In this document: piece by piece, positions 18,349 to 27,279 of the stretch
Numbering within the stretch: position 1 is the stretch's first letter
How the letters are laid out: the number at the start of each line of letters is the position of its first letter
Origin: Aggregatilinea lenta
GTDB lineage: Bacteria > Chloroflexota > Anaerolineae > Aggregatilineales > Aggregatilineaceae
Assembly (NCBI RefSeq): GCF_003569045.1
Contig: NZ_BFCB01000003.1
Coordinates: 930,001-994,000, forward strand
Direction: 5' to 3'
DNA length: 64,000 nt
Translations under genes and position numbers: made by a program
Notes under the pieces: model-generated
What the model was told of the DNA's origin: nothing
Databases searched by the model: none
Seen by the model: only the letters and a program-made list of their open reading frames with translations

Positions 18349-19209
18349 TTACCCTTTCAAACCATCGACCGAAATGCCCCCGATCAACTGCTTCTGCGCG
18401 AAGAAGAACAGGATCAGCGGCGGAATCATCGCCAGGACCGACCCGGCCATCAGCAGATTCCAGTTGGTTTCGCGCGCGCCCTGGAAGAAGCTCAGGCCGA
18501 GAGAGACGGTAAACATATTCGGATCGTTGAGGTAGATCAGCGGCTGCAAGAAGTCGTTCCACACGTCGATGAAGGTGAACACGATCACCAGCATCAGCGC
18601 GGGACGGGTGAGCGGCAGGATGATGCGCCAGAAGACGTCGAAGCGGCTCGCGCCGTCGATGTAGGCGGCTTCGTCCAGGTCGAACGGGATGCTCATCATG
18701 TACTGGCGCACCAGGAAGATCAGGAACGGGCTGCCCGTGAAGGCGGGCAAGATCAGCGGCCAGTAGGTGTTGATGAGGCCCAGCTTCGAGAACATGATGA
18801 AGCGCGGAACGAGCGTCACCTGATAGGGGATCATCAGCGTCGAGAGCATGACCAGGAACAGGATGTTACGCCCAGGGAAACGCAGCCGCGCAAAGCCGTA
18901 GGCAACTACCGTTACCGAGACGAGGTGCCCGGCGATGTTGGCCGCGACCAGGAACAGCGTGTTGGCGTAGAACCGCGCGAACGGCACTTCGTCGAACACC
19001 GCCGAGAAGTTGTCCCATTTGGCCGGGCTGGGGATCCATTCCGGCGGGATGGCGAAGGTCTGCGTTTGTGTCTTGAGCGCCGTCGAGAACATCCAGTACA
19101 GCGGGACCATAAATACGGCGGCCAGCACCATCAGGACCGTGTAACCGGAAAGGTTATTGAAGCGCTGCTGCCCGCGCAGACCCATGTGAAAGCGGTTGGA
19201 AAGCTGCAT
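18349..19209 (-). CDS. Sugar ABC transporter permease (MalG/UgpE type)
   Basis: 286 residues with six membrane segments. The EAA loop that docks the ATPase reads DEAAYIDGASRFDVFWRIIL, followed by PLTRPALMLVIVFTFID. The start ATG 19209 shares its A with the stop of the partner permease (TAATG), so the two are coupled; a longer in-frame extension to 20124 runs through the partner gene and is not real. It forms the inner-membrane channel with the 19209-20156 product and works with the binding protein at 16930-18228, 120 bases downstream. Confidence 0.93.
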   Translation of the reverse strand: MQLSNRFHMGLRGQQRFNNLSGYTVLMVLAAVFMVPLYWMFSTALKTQTQTFAIPPEWIPSPAKWDNFSAVFDEVPFARFYANTLFLVAANIAGHLVSVTVVAYGFARLRFPGRNILFLVMLSTLMIPYQVTLVPRFIMFSKLGLINTYWPLILPAFTGSPFLIFLVRQYMMSIPFDLDEAAYIDGASRFDVFWRIILPLTRPALMLVIVFTFIDVWNDFLQPLIYLNDPNMFTVSLGLSFFQGARETNWNLLMAGSVLAMIPPLILFFFAQKQLIGGISVDGLKG

Positions 19210-20156
19210 TATTTGGTCCTCTTGCGCTCCGCTTCGTAATAAACCCAGTAGCTTGAGCTGCGGAATACCACCAGCGTAATGACCATGATGAATGCGGTCA
19301 TGATCCAGGCCAGCGCGGACCCGTAGCCCATGCGCATCGACTCGAACGAGCGGTTGTAGATGTACAGCATGTAGAACAGGCCCGATTGCAGCGGCCCGCC
19401 GCTGCGCCCGGCGGCGATGAAGGCCGGGGTGAACGTCTGGAACGTGCCAATCAACCCGAGCACCACCTGGAAGAAGATCGTCGGGGAGAGCATGGGCAGC
19501 GTAATCCTGACGAACTTCTGCACGCGGTTCGCGCCATCGACTGAGGCGGCCTCGTAAAGCTGATCGGGCACGTTTTGCAGCCCGGCGAGGTAGATCACCG
19601 CGCTGCCGCCCACGCCCCACAGCGACATCAGGATGATGCTCGGCAGCACCCAGTCGGGATCGCTCAGCCAGCGCGGACCGTCGATGCCCAGCCCGTTCAG
19701 CATCGTGTTGACCAGCCCATAGCGCGGGTTGAGCACCCATACCCACACCAGCGAGCTGGCAACTTTGGGCACGATATAGGGCATGTAATACATGGTGCGG
19801 AACAGGCCGATAGCGCGCAGCTTCTGGTTGAGCACGACCGCGATCCCGATGCCGCAGAGGACCTCCAGGGGCAGATAGATCACGGCATATTTCAACGTGA
19901 CCATCACCGCCTTGCGGAAGTACGGGTCGGCGGTGAAAATGCGCTCGTAGTTGTCCAACCCGACCCACTGCGGCGTGCCGACGATGTTCCAGCGCGTGAA
20001 GCTCAGGAAGAACGACGCGATGATCGGCCCCGCGAAGAACACGATGAAGCCGACGATCCACGGCGAAATGAACAGGTAACCGGCCAGGGCTTCGCGCCGC
20101 TCGCTGTCGGAAAGCTGTGTCCAACTTTGGGTGAAGCGTTTGGTCAGGACACTCAT
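19209..20156 (-). CDS. Sugar ABC transporter permease (MalF/UgpA type)
   Basis: 315 residues. The first membrane segment reads YLFISPWIVGFIVFFAGPII, and the EAA loop YEAASVDGANRVQKFVRITL lies near residue 215. It is the MalF-like half of the importer encoded here, translated just before the MalG-like half with a one-base overlap. It starts 33 bases after the first ADP-ribosylglycohydrolase, with AAGGAG upstream, so it belongs to the LacI-led operon. Confidence 0.93.
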   Translation of the reverse strand: MSVLTKRFTQSWTQLSDSERREALAGYLFISPWIVGFIVFFAGPIIASFFLSFTRWNIVGTPQWVGLDNYERIFTADPYFRKAVMVTLKYAVIYLPLEVLCGIGIAVVLNQKLRAIGLFRTMYYMPYIVPKVASSLVWVWVLNPRYGLVNTMLNGLGIDGPRWLSDPDWVLPSIILMSLWGVGGSAVIYLAGLQNVPDQLYEAASVDGANRVQKFVRITLPMLSPTIFFQVVLGLIGTFQTFTPAFIAAGRSGGPLQSGLFYMLYIYNRSFESMRMGYGSALAWIMTAFIMVITLVVFRSSSYWVYYEAERKRTK

Positions 20157-20189
20157 ACCATACTCCTTAGGCGGCTCGACCCGGTGCGC

Positions 20190-21173
20190 CTAGAGCGCCA
20201 GCTCGACCAGCGCCTCCGCCAGCGCGATCACGTCTTCGTCCATGACGAACTTCAGGCTGACGCCGCTCGCCACGCGCACCTGCTCGACCCAGCGCGCCGG
20301 GATCACGTCGAGGCCGTGGCGCGCGCCGGAGAGCGCCCCGCACATGGCGGCGATGCTGTCGGCGTCGCGGCCAAAGTTGCACGCCCAGAACATGCCCTTG
20401 CGGAAATCGCCGTCCGTCAGGCGGAAGATGGCGAACATCTGCGGCACGGCCTCGGCACTCATCGAGTGCACGGGCGTCCACAGCGCCGTGTGCAGGTCTT
20501 CCCAGGCGTCTTCGACCGACTCCGCCGCATCGCAGATCGCCATCGCGCGGTCGAACGAACGCCCCAGCCAGCTGTCGGTGGGGATGTAGTCACGCGCTGC
20601 CATCAGAATGTCGTCCGTGGAGCCATCCACCATCGCCACGGCAATCGCTGCCGCGACGGCTTGCGCCGCCCAGATGCCATCCGCGTAGTGGCTGATCTCG
20701 GCGTCGATGCGGGCTAGCTCTGCCGCGCGGACCGGATCGCCCGCCGCGACGATGCCGATCGGTGCGACGCGCATCGCCGCCCCGTCGTCGTTGTTCTGCA
20801 CGTTGTCCCTGCCGGAGAGCGGTGGCAGGACGCCGCGCTTGATGTTTTCCACCGCGCCATAGAGCGGCTTGCCCGCGCGGTCGAAGATGCCGCCCTGGTC
20901 GATGATGTGCGTCTTCCACGCGGCCAGCACCGCGTCGGGCGTGAGGTCGCCGCCGCAGTCGAGCAGCGCGCGGGCCGTTAGCAGCCCGAACTCGGTGTCG
21001 TCCGTGCTCTTCGCACCAGGATACAGGGTGGTGACGATGCCATAGCGGCTGCGATAGGCGTCGCTGCGTCCGAGGTCGCCCATCGCGTCCCCGGTCGCCA
21101 GCCCGATCAGGCAGCCTTTGGCCTTACTGACGTAACTTGCTTTGTCCTGGTGCAGCTCGTCCTGCGTGCGCAT
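20190..21173 (-). CDS. ADP-ribosylglycohydrolase (DraG/ARH) family protein
   Basis: 327 residues, usual length. Landmarks are KGCLIGLATGDAMGDLG near 20-35, the metal motif STDDTEFG near 58, and NFGRDADSIAAMCGAL near 270. Together these keep the aspartates that bind two magnesium ions in the family. The reaction is hydrolysis of an N- or O-ribosyl link. Being first after lacI, with its own copy of the operator (21201-21217), it is probably induced by the same ligand as the importer that follows. A second, larger homolog lies at 14726-16873, so two family members serve one operon. A free small-molecule substrate is inferred from context; protein de-ADP-ribosylation is the alternative. Confidence 0.85.
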   Translation of the reverse strand: MRTQDELHQDKASYVSKAKGCLIGLATGDAMGDLGRSDAYRSRYGIVTTLYPGAKSTDDTEFGLLTARALLDCGGDLTPDAVLAAWKTHIIDQGGIFDRAGKPLYGAVENIKRGVLPPLSGRDNVQNNDDGAAMRVAPIGIVAAGDPVRAAELARIDAEISHYADGIWAAQAVAAAIAVAMVDGSTDDILMAARDYIPTDSWLGRSFDRAMAICDAAESVEDAWEDLHTALWTPVHSMSAEAVPQMFAIFRLTDGDFRKGMFWACNFGRDADSIAAMCGALSGARHGLDVIPARWVEQVRVASGVSLKFVMDEDVIALAEALVELAL

Positions 21174-21200
21174 ACGTTGTCCTTTAGCGTCGTGACGGTA

Positions 21201-21217
21201 ATGGGAACGTTCCCCAT
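21201..21217 (-). promoter_or_regulatory. LacI operator copy 2, before the ADP-ribosylglycohydrolase gene
   Basis: ATGGGAACGTTCCCCAT, with central palindrome GGGAACGTTCCC, is identical to the copy at 22276-22292. No clear promoter accompanies it, so it may repress by roadblock or loop with the upstream copy. Confidence 0.75.
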
Positions 21218-21233
21218 TTCACACAAAAAAACA

Positions 21234-22253
21234 TCAAGCGGGTGCGCTGGTCGTCTGCCGGATCTGTAAATGCCCGTCCAGCAGCAGCTTCTGCGGTACG
21301 TCGTGTTTGACGCCCCGGATCTTTTCCAGCAGCAGGTTCGCCGCCTGCACGCCGATCTCGTACTTGGGCTTGGCGACGGTGGTCAGCGGCGGTGAGGTCG
21401 TCGCGGCGGCGTAGATGTCGTCGATGCCGATGATCGACAGGTCGACCGGCACGGTGAGACCCGCACCTTGCGCCGCCAGCAGCGCGCCAATCGCGAGGAT
21501 GTCGTTCCCGGCCAAAACCGCTGTGGGTGGGTGGGGCAGGCTCAACAGCTGGCGCATGGCGTCCGCGCCGCCGGTACGTGAATAGGGCGCGCGCACCACC
21601 AGCGACTCGTCCAGCGCCAGCCCGGCTTGGTAATGCATGTCCGCGTAACACTGGTAGCGCATGTCGCGGTGGCTGCGCTGCGAAACACCCGCGATTAGGC
21701 CGATGCGCGTGTGCCCCAGCTCGATCAGGTGGCGCATGGCGGTATACACCGCGCCCGCGGAATTGCTGCCGACCGAGTCGAAGTCGGGATAATCGTCGCC
21801 GGAGCCGAGCAGCACCGCCGGGGTGCTGAGCGACTTCAGCTCGTTGTTGGTGATCTTGATGGGGTTGAGCACGATGCCGTCGAAGCGGTTGCGGCGCACG
21901 GTCTGGAGGTGATTCGCCTCGCGCGTGGCGTCCCAGTCACTGTTGAGCAGCGCGACCGTGTAACCCTGGACCTCGAAGGTGTCCTGCACGCCGCGCGCCA
22001 CTTCGGGCCAGAATGGGTTCATGATGTCGGGGATCGACAGCGCCACGATGAAGGTCTGGTCGGTGCGCAGGCTGCTGGCGATACTGTTACGCTCGTAGCC
22101 CAGCATCTGGATCGCGGCGTGCACGCGCGAGCGTGTGTCTTCGCTCACGCGGTCCTGCTCGCCGCTGATGACCCGTCCGACGGTCGTCTTGGACACGCCC
22201 GCCAGACGCGCAACATCTTTAATCGTGGGCTGTTTTAAGCGCATCCGTAACAT
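21234..22253 (-). CDS. LacI-family transcriptional repressor
   Basis: 339 residues. The N-terminal helix-turn-helix reads TIKDVARLAGVSKTTVGRVI, followed by the hinge helix and a periplasmic-binding-like sensor domain (FIVALSIPDIMNPFW; IDDIYAAATTSPPLTTV). It should bind the two identical 17-bp palindromes at 22276-22292 and 21201-21217. One overlaps its own predicted start site, so it is autoregulated and controls the downstream transport operon. An in-frame ATG at 22244 (MRLKQPTIKD) is an equally good start. The inducer is probably the imported sugar or a derivative. Confidence 0.92.
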   Translation of the reverse strand: MLRMRLKQPTIKDVARLAGVSKTTVGRVISGEQDRVSEDTRSRVHAAIQMLGYERNSIASSLRTDQTFIVALSIPDIMNPFWPEVARGVQDTFEVQGYTVALLNSDWDATREANHLQTVRRNRFDGIVLNPIKITNNELKSLSTPAVLLGSGDDYPDFDSVGSNSAGAVYTAMRHLIELGHTRIGLIAGVSQRSHRDMRYQCYADMHYQAGLALDESLVVRAPYSRTGGADAMRQLLSLPHPPTAVLAGNDILAIGALLAAQGAGLTVPVDLSIIGIDDIYAAATTSPPLTTVAKPKYEIGVQAANLLLEKIRGVKHDVPQKLLLDGHLQIRQTTSAPA

Positions 22254-22275
22254 TCTTTCAAACTCTCAAAAAGAA

Positions 22276-22327
22276 ATGGGAACGTTCCCCATAGCAAAAT
22301 CGTAGCGGATTTCTCCGGCGGTGTCAA
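22276..22327 (-). promoter_or_regulatory. Promoter and LacI operator of the lacI-led operon
   Basis: On the minus strand TTGACA (22327-22322), a 17-base spacer and TACGAT (22304-22299) form a good housekeeping promoter. The operator ATGGGAACGTTCCCCAT (22276-22292) begins six bases after the -10 box and so covers the start site, the usual position for repression. Confidence 0.75.
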
Positions 22328-22394
22328 GAGGATGGCGACAGAGCGGTTGTCAGCGATGAGGATCGGCGGTTAACGAGGGCAAGACCACAGGCGT

Positions 22395-22495
22395 GCGGGC
22401 CTTGCGCCGCCCGCCAGGGCGTATCGCAATACGCCCGCCCCTACATCTTATTCCCCTTCCCTCCGCTTGCGGAGGGAAGGAGTCAGGGGATGGGA
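22395..22495. repeat. Dispersed palindromes upstream of the lacI promoter
   Basis: One unit has arms GGGCGTAT 22417-22424 and ATACGCCC 22429-22436 followed by GCCCCTAC, the GTAGGGGC family. A second has 12-base arms 22455-22466 and 22469-22480 (CCTTCCCTCCGC and complement), then AGTCAGGGGATGGG, matching the CAGGGG-tailed family. They lie just after the stop of the kinase gene. Confidence 0.7.
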
Positions 22496-22499
22496 GCAC

Positions 22500-24041
22500 T
22501 CAGGATCGCCGTGCGGCGTGGGCCTGCCACACGGGGCGTAGCGCCTCGCGCAGCTGTGTATAGGTGGCGAACGTGGCCTCGTAAGCGCGCTGCGCCGCCG
22601 GATCGCATTCGTACACCTGGCACGCGCTGGCCGTGCGGTGTACCGCGTCCGCGATGAACGGGTACCAGCGGATGCCGACCGCCGCCAGCAGCGCCGCGCC
22701 CTTCGCGCCGAACTCGCTGCCAGCCGGGACCAGCACGCGCCTGCCGGTGACGTCCGCGACCATCTGGCAGAAGAATGCGCTCTTGGCTGCGCCGCCGGAC
22801 AGCCGGATTTCGTGGATGGCCGCGGGGATCACGTCGTAGCCGTCACGGATGGAGAAGGCCAGCCCTTCATACACGGCGCGCAGCAGGTCGCCGCGTGTGT
22901 GCTCGTTGGTCAGCCCGAAGAAGTCCGCGCGGGCGGCAGGGTCGGCCACGGGCGCGATAATGCCGTTGGCGCTCAGGTATGGCAGGTAGATCGCGCCGTT
23001 CGCCCCGATGGGACTGGCGCGAACCAGCGCCTCGACCCCCTCAAACAGCGCGGCGGTGGAATCCGCAGCGGCCTTTTCTGGCCCGCAGAACTGCTCGATA
23101 GCCCAGTCCAGGCTGGTCGTGCCGGAGACGTTGATCGTCGCGCGCAGCCAGCGGCCACCGGGCAGCAGGAACGACACGCCCACGTCGCGCGGCTCGAACA
23201 CGGGCTGATCGACCACGAGGCAGTTCAGGAAGTTCGTGCCCAGCAGCGAACACGCCACACCGGGATCGACCGCGCCGACGCCCAGCGCGGAGGCGGGCAC
23301 GTCACCCGCGCCCAGCACGACCGGCGTCCCGGCGGCCAGCCCGGTTAGCGCGGCGGCTCTGGGCTGCACGGTCCCGATAACCTGCTCCGAAGGCCGGATC
23401 GGCGGGAACAGGCGGCGGTATGCGTCCAGGCCGAACAGCGCGATCATCGCGTCGCTGTAGCCGCGGGTGCGGATGTCGCCGGGCATACCGGGCGCTTCGG
23501 TCGGATCGATCTGGATCGTGCCGGTGAGGTTGTAGGCCAGCCAGTCCTTGCAGCCGACGAGGGTAACGGCGCGGTCCAGCACGTCCGGCTCGTGTTCGGC
23601 CAGCCAGCGCAGCACGGGCAGCGTGCAGCCCTGCTGCATGACGCTCGCGGAGTGGTCGAAGATGTGCGACATGAAGCCCGGCTGTTCCGCACTGAAGCGG
23701 TCGATCAGCGGCTGCGTGCGACCATCCGCCCACAGGATCGCGTCGCGCACGGGGCGGCCCTGCGCGTCGAGCAGCCACGCGCCGACCATGTTGCCCGACA
23801 GTCCGACGGCGGCGATCTGCGCCGGGTCAACGTCGCTTTCCGCGAGCACGGCGCGGATCGCGCTGGCGGCCATGACCCACGTTTCGTCCATGCTGGTTTC
23901 GGCCCAGGCGGAATGCGGTGTTTTGACCGTGGTGCGCCGCGCAACCGACCCCACTTCGCGCCCGTCGGCGGTGAACAGCGCCGCCTTAACGACCGATGTG
24001 CCCGCATCGACGCCGAGCAAATAGTCCTGACTGGCTCCCAT
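22500..24041 (-). CDS. FGGY-family carbohydrate kinase (xylulokinase-like)
   Basis: 513 residues, normal for the family. YLLGVDAGTSVVKAALF is the N-terminal phosphate-binding motif; GLSGNMVGAWLLD and DAILWADGRT follow; LGAGDVPASALGVGAV and the C-terminal IRLSGGAAKSAFFCQMVADV are the ATP-site signatures. It transfers phosphate from ATP to an imported pentose, ketose or polyol in the cytoplasm. Last gene of the GntR-SIS-ABC operon, 16 bases after the MalG-like permease. The partner SIS isomerase suggests the phosphorylated product is then isomerised or deaminated. Substrate not determined. Confidence 0.9.
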   Translation of the reverse strand: MGASQDYLLGVDAGTSVVKAALFTADGREVGSVARRTTVKTPHSAWAETSMDETWVMAASAIRAVLAESDVDPAQIAAVGLSGNMVGAWLLDAQGRPVRDAILWADGRTQPLIDRFSAEQPGFMSHIFDHSASVMQQGCTLPVLRWLAEHEPDVLDRAVTLVGCKDWLAYNLTGTIQIDPTEAPGMPGDIRTRGYSDAMIALFGLDAYRRLFPPIRPSEQVIGTVQPRAAALTGLAAGTPVVLGAGDVPASALGVGAVDPGVACSLLGTNFLNCLVVDQPVFEPRDVGVSFLLPGGRWLRATINVSGTTSLDWAIEQFCGPEKAAADSTAALFEGVEALVRASPIGANGAIYLPYLSANGIIAPVADPAARADFFGLTNEHTRGDLLRAVYEGLAFSIRDGYDVIPAAIHEIRLSGGAAKSAFFCQMVADVTGRRVLVPAGSEFGAKGAALLAAVGIRWYPFIADAVHRTASACQVYECDPAAQRAYEATFATYTQLREALRPVWQAHAARRS

Positions 24042-24057
24042 GCCCGCTATCCCTGAC

Positions 24058-24885
24058 TTACTTGACCGCGCCGGCGGTCAGCCCTTCGACGAAGTTGCGC
24101 CCCACGAGGCTGAACAGGATCAGCACCGGCAGCGTGGTCGCGGTCGCGCCCGCCAGCAGCAGGCCCCAATCGATCTGGTACTGGCCGATAATGCCCGCCA
24201 GCCCGACGGGCAACGTGCGGTTGGCCTCGCTGATGATGAGGATCGACGAGAAAATGTACTCGGTCCACGAGGTGATGAACGCGAAGATGGCGATGCTCGC
24301 CACACCTGGCGCGGCCAGCGGCAGCATGATCCGCACGATGATGCCCAGCCGCGACGCGCCGTCGAGGGCGGCGGCTTCTTCCAGCTCGCGCGGGATGGTG
24401 CGGAAGAACGCTTGCAGCATCCACACCGCGAACGGTGCGGACAGCGTCACGTTGACGATGACCAGCGCAGTCAGACTGTCAACCAATTTGAGCTTGCTCA
24501 TCATCTGGTACATCGGCACCAGCAGCAGCACGCCGGGGAACGCGTAGGTGATCAGGATCACGCGGAACAGCGTGATGCGCCCCGGAAAGCGCAGCCGGTA
24601 CAGACCATACGCGGCCAGCGTGGACAGCACGACCGTGATCGCCATCGTGCCCACCGCCACGACGATGCTGTTGCGCATGTAGGTGGGGAAGGACGATTCG
24701 CCCAGCAGCTTGTCGTAATGCTCGGTGGTGAACGAGTGTGGAACGAAGGTCGGCGTGGCGCTGATAATCTCCTGCGGCAACTTGATCGACGAGGAGAAGA
24801 TCCAGTAGAACGGCGCCAGGACCAGCACCATCAGCACGAAAATGGACAGGCCCAGCAGCAGGTTATGGCGGAACCGGGAAGCCAT
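24058..24885 (-). CDS. Sugar ABC transporter permease (MalG type)
   Basis: 275 residues with six predicted membrane helices. The EAA loop is EEAAALDGASRLGIIVRIML near residue 170. It begins two bases after the stop of the MalF-like partner and is followed by the kinase. It forms the second half of the membrane channel for the ligand bound by the 25896-27197 protein. Confidence 0.93.
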   Translation of the reverse strand: MASRFRHNLLLGLSIFVLMVLVLAPFYWIFSSSIKLPQEIISATPTFVPHSFTTEHYDKLLGESSFPTYMRNSIVVAVGTMAITVVLSTLAAYGLYRLRFPGRITLFRVILITYAFPGVLLLVPMYQMMSKLKLVDSLTALVIVNVTLSAPFAVWMLQAFFRTIPRELEEAAALDGASRLGIIVRIMLPLAAPGVASIAIFAFITSWTEYIFSSILIISEANRTLPVGLAGIIGQYQIDWGLLLAGATATTLPVLILFSLVGRNFVEGLTAGAVK

Positions 24886-24887
24886 CG

Positions 24888-25844
24888 TTACGCCTCCTCG
24901 GTGTCGGCTTCAGGGGACAGGAAACGGATGAATGCCGCCGCGAACAGCAGCAGGATCACCCCGGTGATAACCGACATCGCCGCCGCCTGGCTGAGCCGGT
25001 AGCGCTTGAAGGCCGTCTCGTAGATCAGCACCGGCAGCGTCGTGGTCGCGCCGGACGGACCGCCGCCGGTCAGCAGCCAGATCACGTCGAAGACGTTGAA
25101 CGACAGCAGCGTGCCGATCAGTCCCATCACGAACAGCACCGGCTGCAGGCTGGGCAGCGTGATGAAGCGGAACTTCGCGAACGCAGTCGCGCCGTCCACT
25201 GCTGCGGCCTCGTACAGTTCTTCGGGGATGCGCTGCAGCCCGGCTAGCAGAATCACGGCGTTGAACGGGAACCAGCGCCACGAGTTGATCAGGATGACCG
25301 AGAGGAACGCCATGTTGCCAGTCGAAAAGAAGCCCACCGGTTTGTCCACGATGCCCGTGTTCACCAGCAGATAGTTCACCACGCCGCCAGACGCGCTGAG
25401 CAGCCAGCGCCAGATGATCACCACTACCACGGTCGGCACGACCCACGACAGGATGATCCACACACGAGCGATGCGGTTGCCCCGGAAGCGCTGCTTGAGG
25501 ATCGTCGCGGCGGCAAACGCCAGGATCGTCTGCACGAGCGCGTTGGCCAGCACCCAGATCCCGCTGTTCTTCAGCGCCTCGCGGAAGTCCGGCGATTCGA
25601 AGGCGCGCCTATAGTTTTCGATGCCGACGTAGCTGCCCACCGAGCCGATGATCTTCACGTTTTGCAGGCTGAGGTCGACCGATACGATCAGGGGATAGAG
25701 GATCGTCCCGGCCAGCCACAGCATCAGCGGCAGTACGAACGCGTACCCGATCAGCGTCTCCATGCGGAGCCACTCGCCCCGCCAGCTCGATCGCCGCCCG
25801 CCTACCGCCTCGTCGTGCGTGATGTCCCTCATGGTGTCTCCCAA
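24888..25844 (-). CDS. Sugar ABC transporter permease (MalF type)
   Basis: 318 residues. The first membrane segment is YAFVLPLMLWLAGTILYPLI, and the EAA loop YEAAAVDGATAFAKFRFITL is near 215. A GGGPSGATTT loop precedes the last helices, as usual in MalF-like proteins. A strong hairpin separates it from the binding-protein gene upstream, consistent with the binding protein being made in excess. Confidence 0.93.
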   Translation of the reverse strand: MGDTMRDITHDEAVGGRRSSWRGEWLRMETLIGYAFVLPLMLWLAGTILYPLIVSVDLSLQNVKIIGSVGSYVGIENYRRAFESPDFREALKNSGIWVLANALVQTILAFAAATILKQRFRGNRIARVWIILSWVVPTVVVVIIWRWLLSASGGVVNYLLVNTGIVDKPVGFFSTGNMAFLSVILINSWRWFPFNAVILLAGLQRIPEELYEAAAVDGATAFAKFRFITLPSLQPVLFVMGLIGTLLSFNVFDVIWLLTGGGPSGATTTLPVLIYETAFKRYRLSQAAAMSVITGVILLLFAAAFIRFLSPEADTEEA

Positions 25845-25852
25845 ACCGGAAA

Positions 25853-25877
25853 CCGGGGGAGCAACCTGCTCCCCCGG
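25853..25877 (-). terminator. Intra-operon hairpin between binding-protein and permease genes
   Basis: CCGGGGGAGCA 25853-25863 and TGCTCCCCCGG 25867-25877 form an 11-bp stem with a three-base loop. There is no T-run. Such hairpins commonly protect or partly end the message after an ABC binding protein. Confidence 0.7.
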
Positions 25878-25895
25878 CTGCGATGCAGTGCTGCG

Positions 25896-27197
25896 TCAGT
25901 CCTCGATGGCCGATTCCATGAGCGACTGGCCTTCCGCCACGGCGTCGGCGGGCGACTGGCCGTCGATGGCGACCAGTTGGAGCGTCTGCGCGAGCAGGTT
26001 CTGCGCGGAGATGGACGCGATGCTGGGGAACGTGTTGCCGCTCGTGAAGCCGAACAGGCGGCCACTGGTCGAGTTCTCGATCATGGTCTGGACCTGATCC
26101 TGGTACTTGACCACCAGCGGATCTTCCCAGAAGCTGTCGGCGGTCGCGCCATCTTCGGTCACCGGCAGAAACAGGCCCGGTTCCATGTTCAGGAAGCGGC
26201 CATAGTTTTCCGGCTGGAGCAGCCAGCTGATGAACGTCTCGGCGGCTTCCTTCTTGGCCGGGTCGTCGGTCAGCAGCATGACGGCGTTAGCATAAGCGAT
26301 CGTGCCCGGATCTTCGACGCCTTCCTTGTAGGGGATCGGCGCGACGCCCAGGTCTTCCGCATCGCCTTCGGCCTGCGTGTCATAGGTGGTGATGACGGTG
26401 AACTGGATCACCATCGCGCAGGTACGGTTGGCAAAGCACGCTTCGGCCTCGCCCCAGGCCCAGTTCGGGCTGTCGACCGGCGAGTACTGGAGCAGCTGGT
26501 TGTACATGTCGTAGGCTTCGACCGTCTCAGGATTGTTGAAGCGCAGCGTGCCGTCGTCGTTGTAGATCTCCGACGCGCCCGCGCCGATCATCAGGTCGTA
26601 CATCACCTGATCGGTGTAAAGGTTCTTGGCGGCGGGCAGGCCGACGCCGTACTGGGCGTCCGTGGTCAGCGCTTCGGCAGCGGCCAGCCACTCGTCCCAG
26701 GTGGTCGGAACTTCGACCCCGGCAGCCTCGAGGACGCTCTTACGGTACCACAGGTTCTGCGACATGTTGTACAGCGGCACGGCCCAGGTGTGGTCGTCGT
26801 AGGTATACTGCTCGACCGTCGCCGGATAGAAGGGGTGCTCGGCGTCCAGCTCCGCGACAAAGTCTTCGACCGGCTGCAGCGCGCCGAGGTCCTTCAGGAT
26901 CGGCGTGAAGTCGGGGATGGCAAACAGCAGCTCCGGCGCGTTGCCGGCGGCGATGGCGGCGGGGGCCTTGGTGTAGATCTCGCCCCAGTTCTGCGGCTCC
27001 TGCTTGACTTCGATCTCAGGATGCGCGGCGTTGAACTCGTCGATCAGGGTTTGAATGCGCTCGACGCGGTTGGTCGGCTCTTCCATGTGCCACAGCGTGA
27101 TCTCGACCTTGTCCTGCCGCGCCTGGGCGGGCAGGGAGGGGAGCACCATTGCGGCGACCAGCAGCAGAACGAGGATAGGGACGAACTTGCTTCTCAT
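25896..27197 (-). CDS. Sugar ABC transporter substrate-binding protein (family 1)
   Basis: 433 residues. The signal peptide (FVPILVLLLVAAMVLPSLPA) ends at AQARQDK, with no lipobox cysteine. The mature chain begins VEITLWHMEEPTNRVERI and includes AAGNAPELLFAIPDF and GVAPIPYKEG, typical of maltose/oligosaccharide-binding proteins of family 1. It delivers ligand to the permeases at 24888-25844 and 24058-24885. AAAGGAG precedes the start. Upstream genes are a SIS isomerase and a GntR/HutC regulator, which suggests an amino sugar or similar phosphorylatable sugar. Confidence 0.92.
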   Translation of the reverse strand: MRSKFVPILVLLLVAAMVLPSLPAQARQDKVEITLWHMEEPTNRVERIQTLIDEFNAAHPEIEVKQEPQNWGEIYTKAPAAIAAGNAPELLFAIPDFTPILKDLGALQPVEDFVAELDAEHPFYPATVEQYTYDDHTWAVPLYNMSQNLWYRKSVLEAAGVEVPTTWDEWLAAAEALTTDAQYGVGLPAAKNLYTDQVMYDLMIGAGASEIYNDDGTLRFNNPETVEAYDMYNQLLQYSPVDSPNWAWGEAEACFANRTCAMVIQFTVITTYDTQAEGDAEDLGVAPIPYKEGVEDPGTIAYANAVMLLTDDPAKKEAAETFISWLLQPENYGRFLNMEPGLFLPVTEDGATADSFWEDPLVVKYQDQVQTMIENSTSGRLFGFTSGNTFPSIASISAQNLLAQTLQLVAIDGQSPADAVAEGQSLMESAIED

Positions 27198-27279
27198 GTC
27201 TGGCTCCTTTTAACACTATCTTGAGGCGATTTGCAACGGACGGGTGGATCACCCGGCTAGTGCCAAAAACAGGTGGTGC

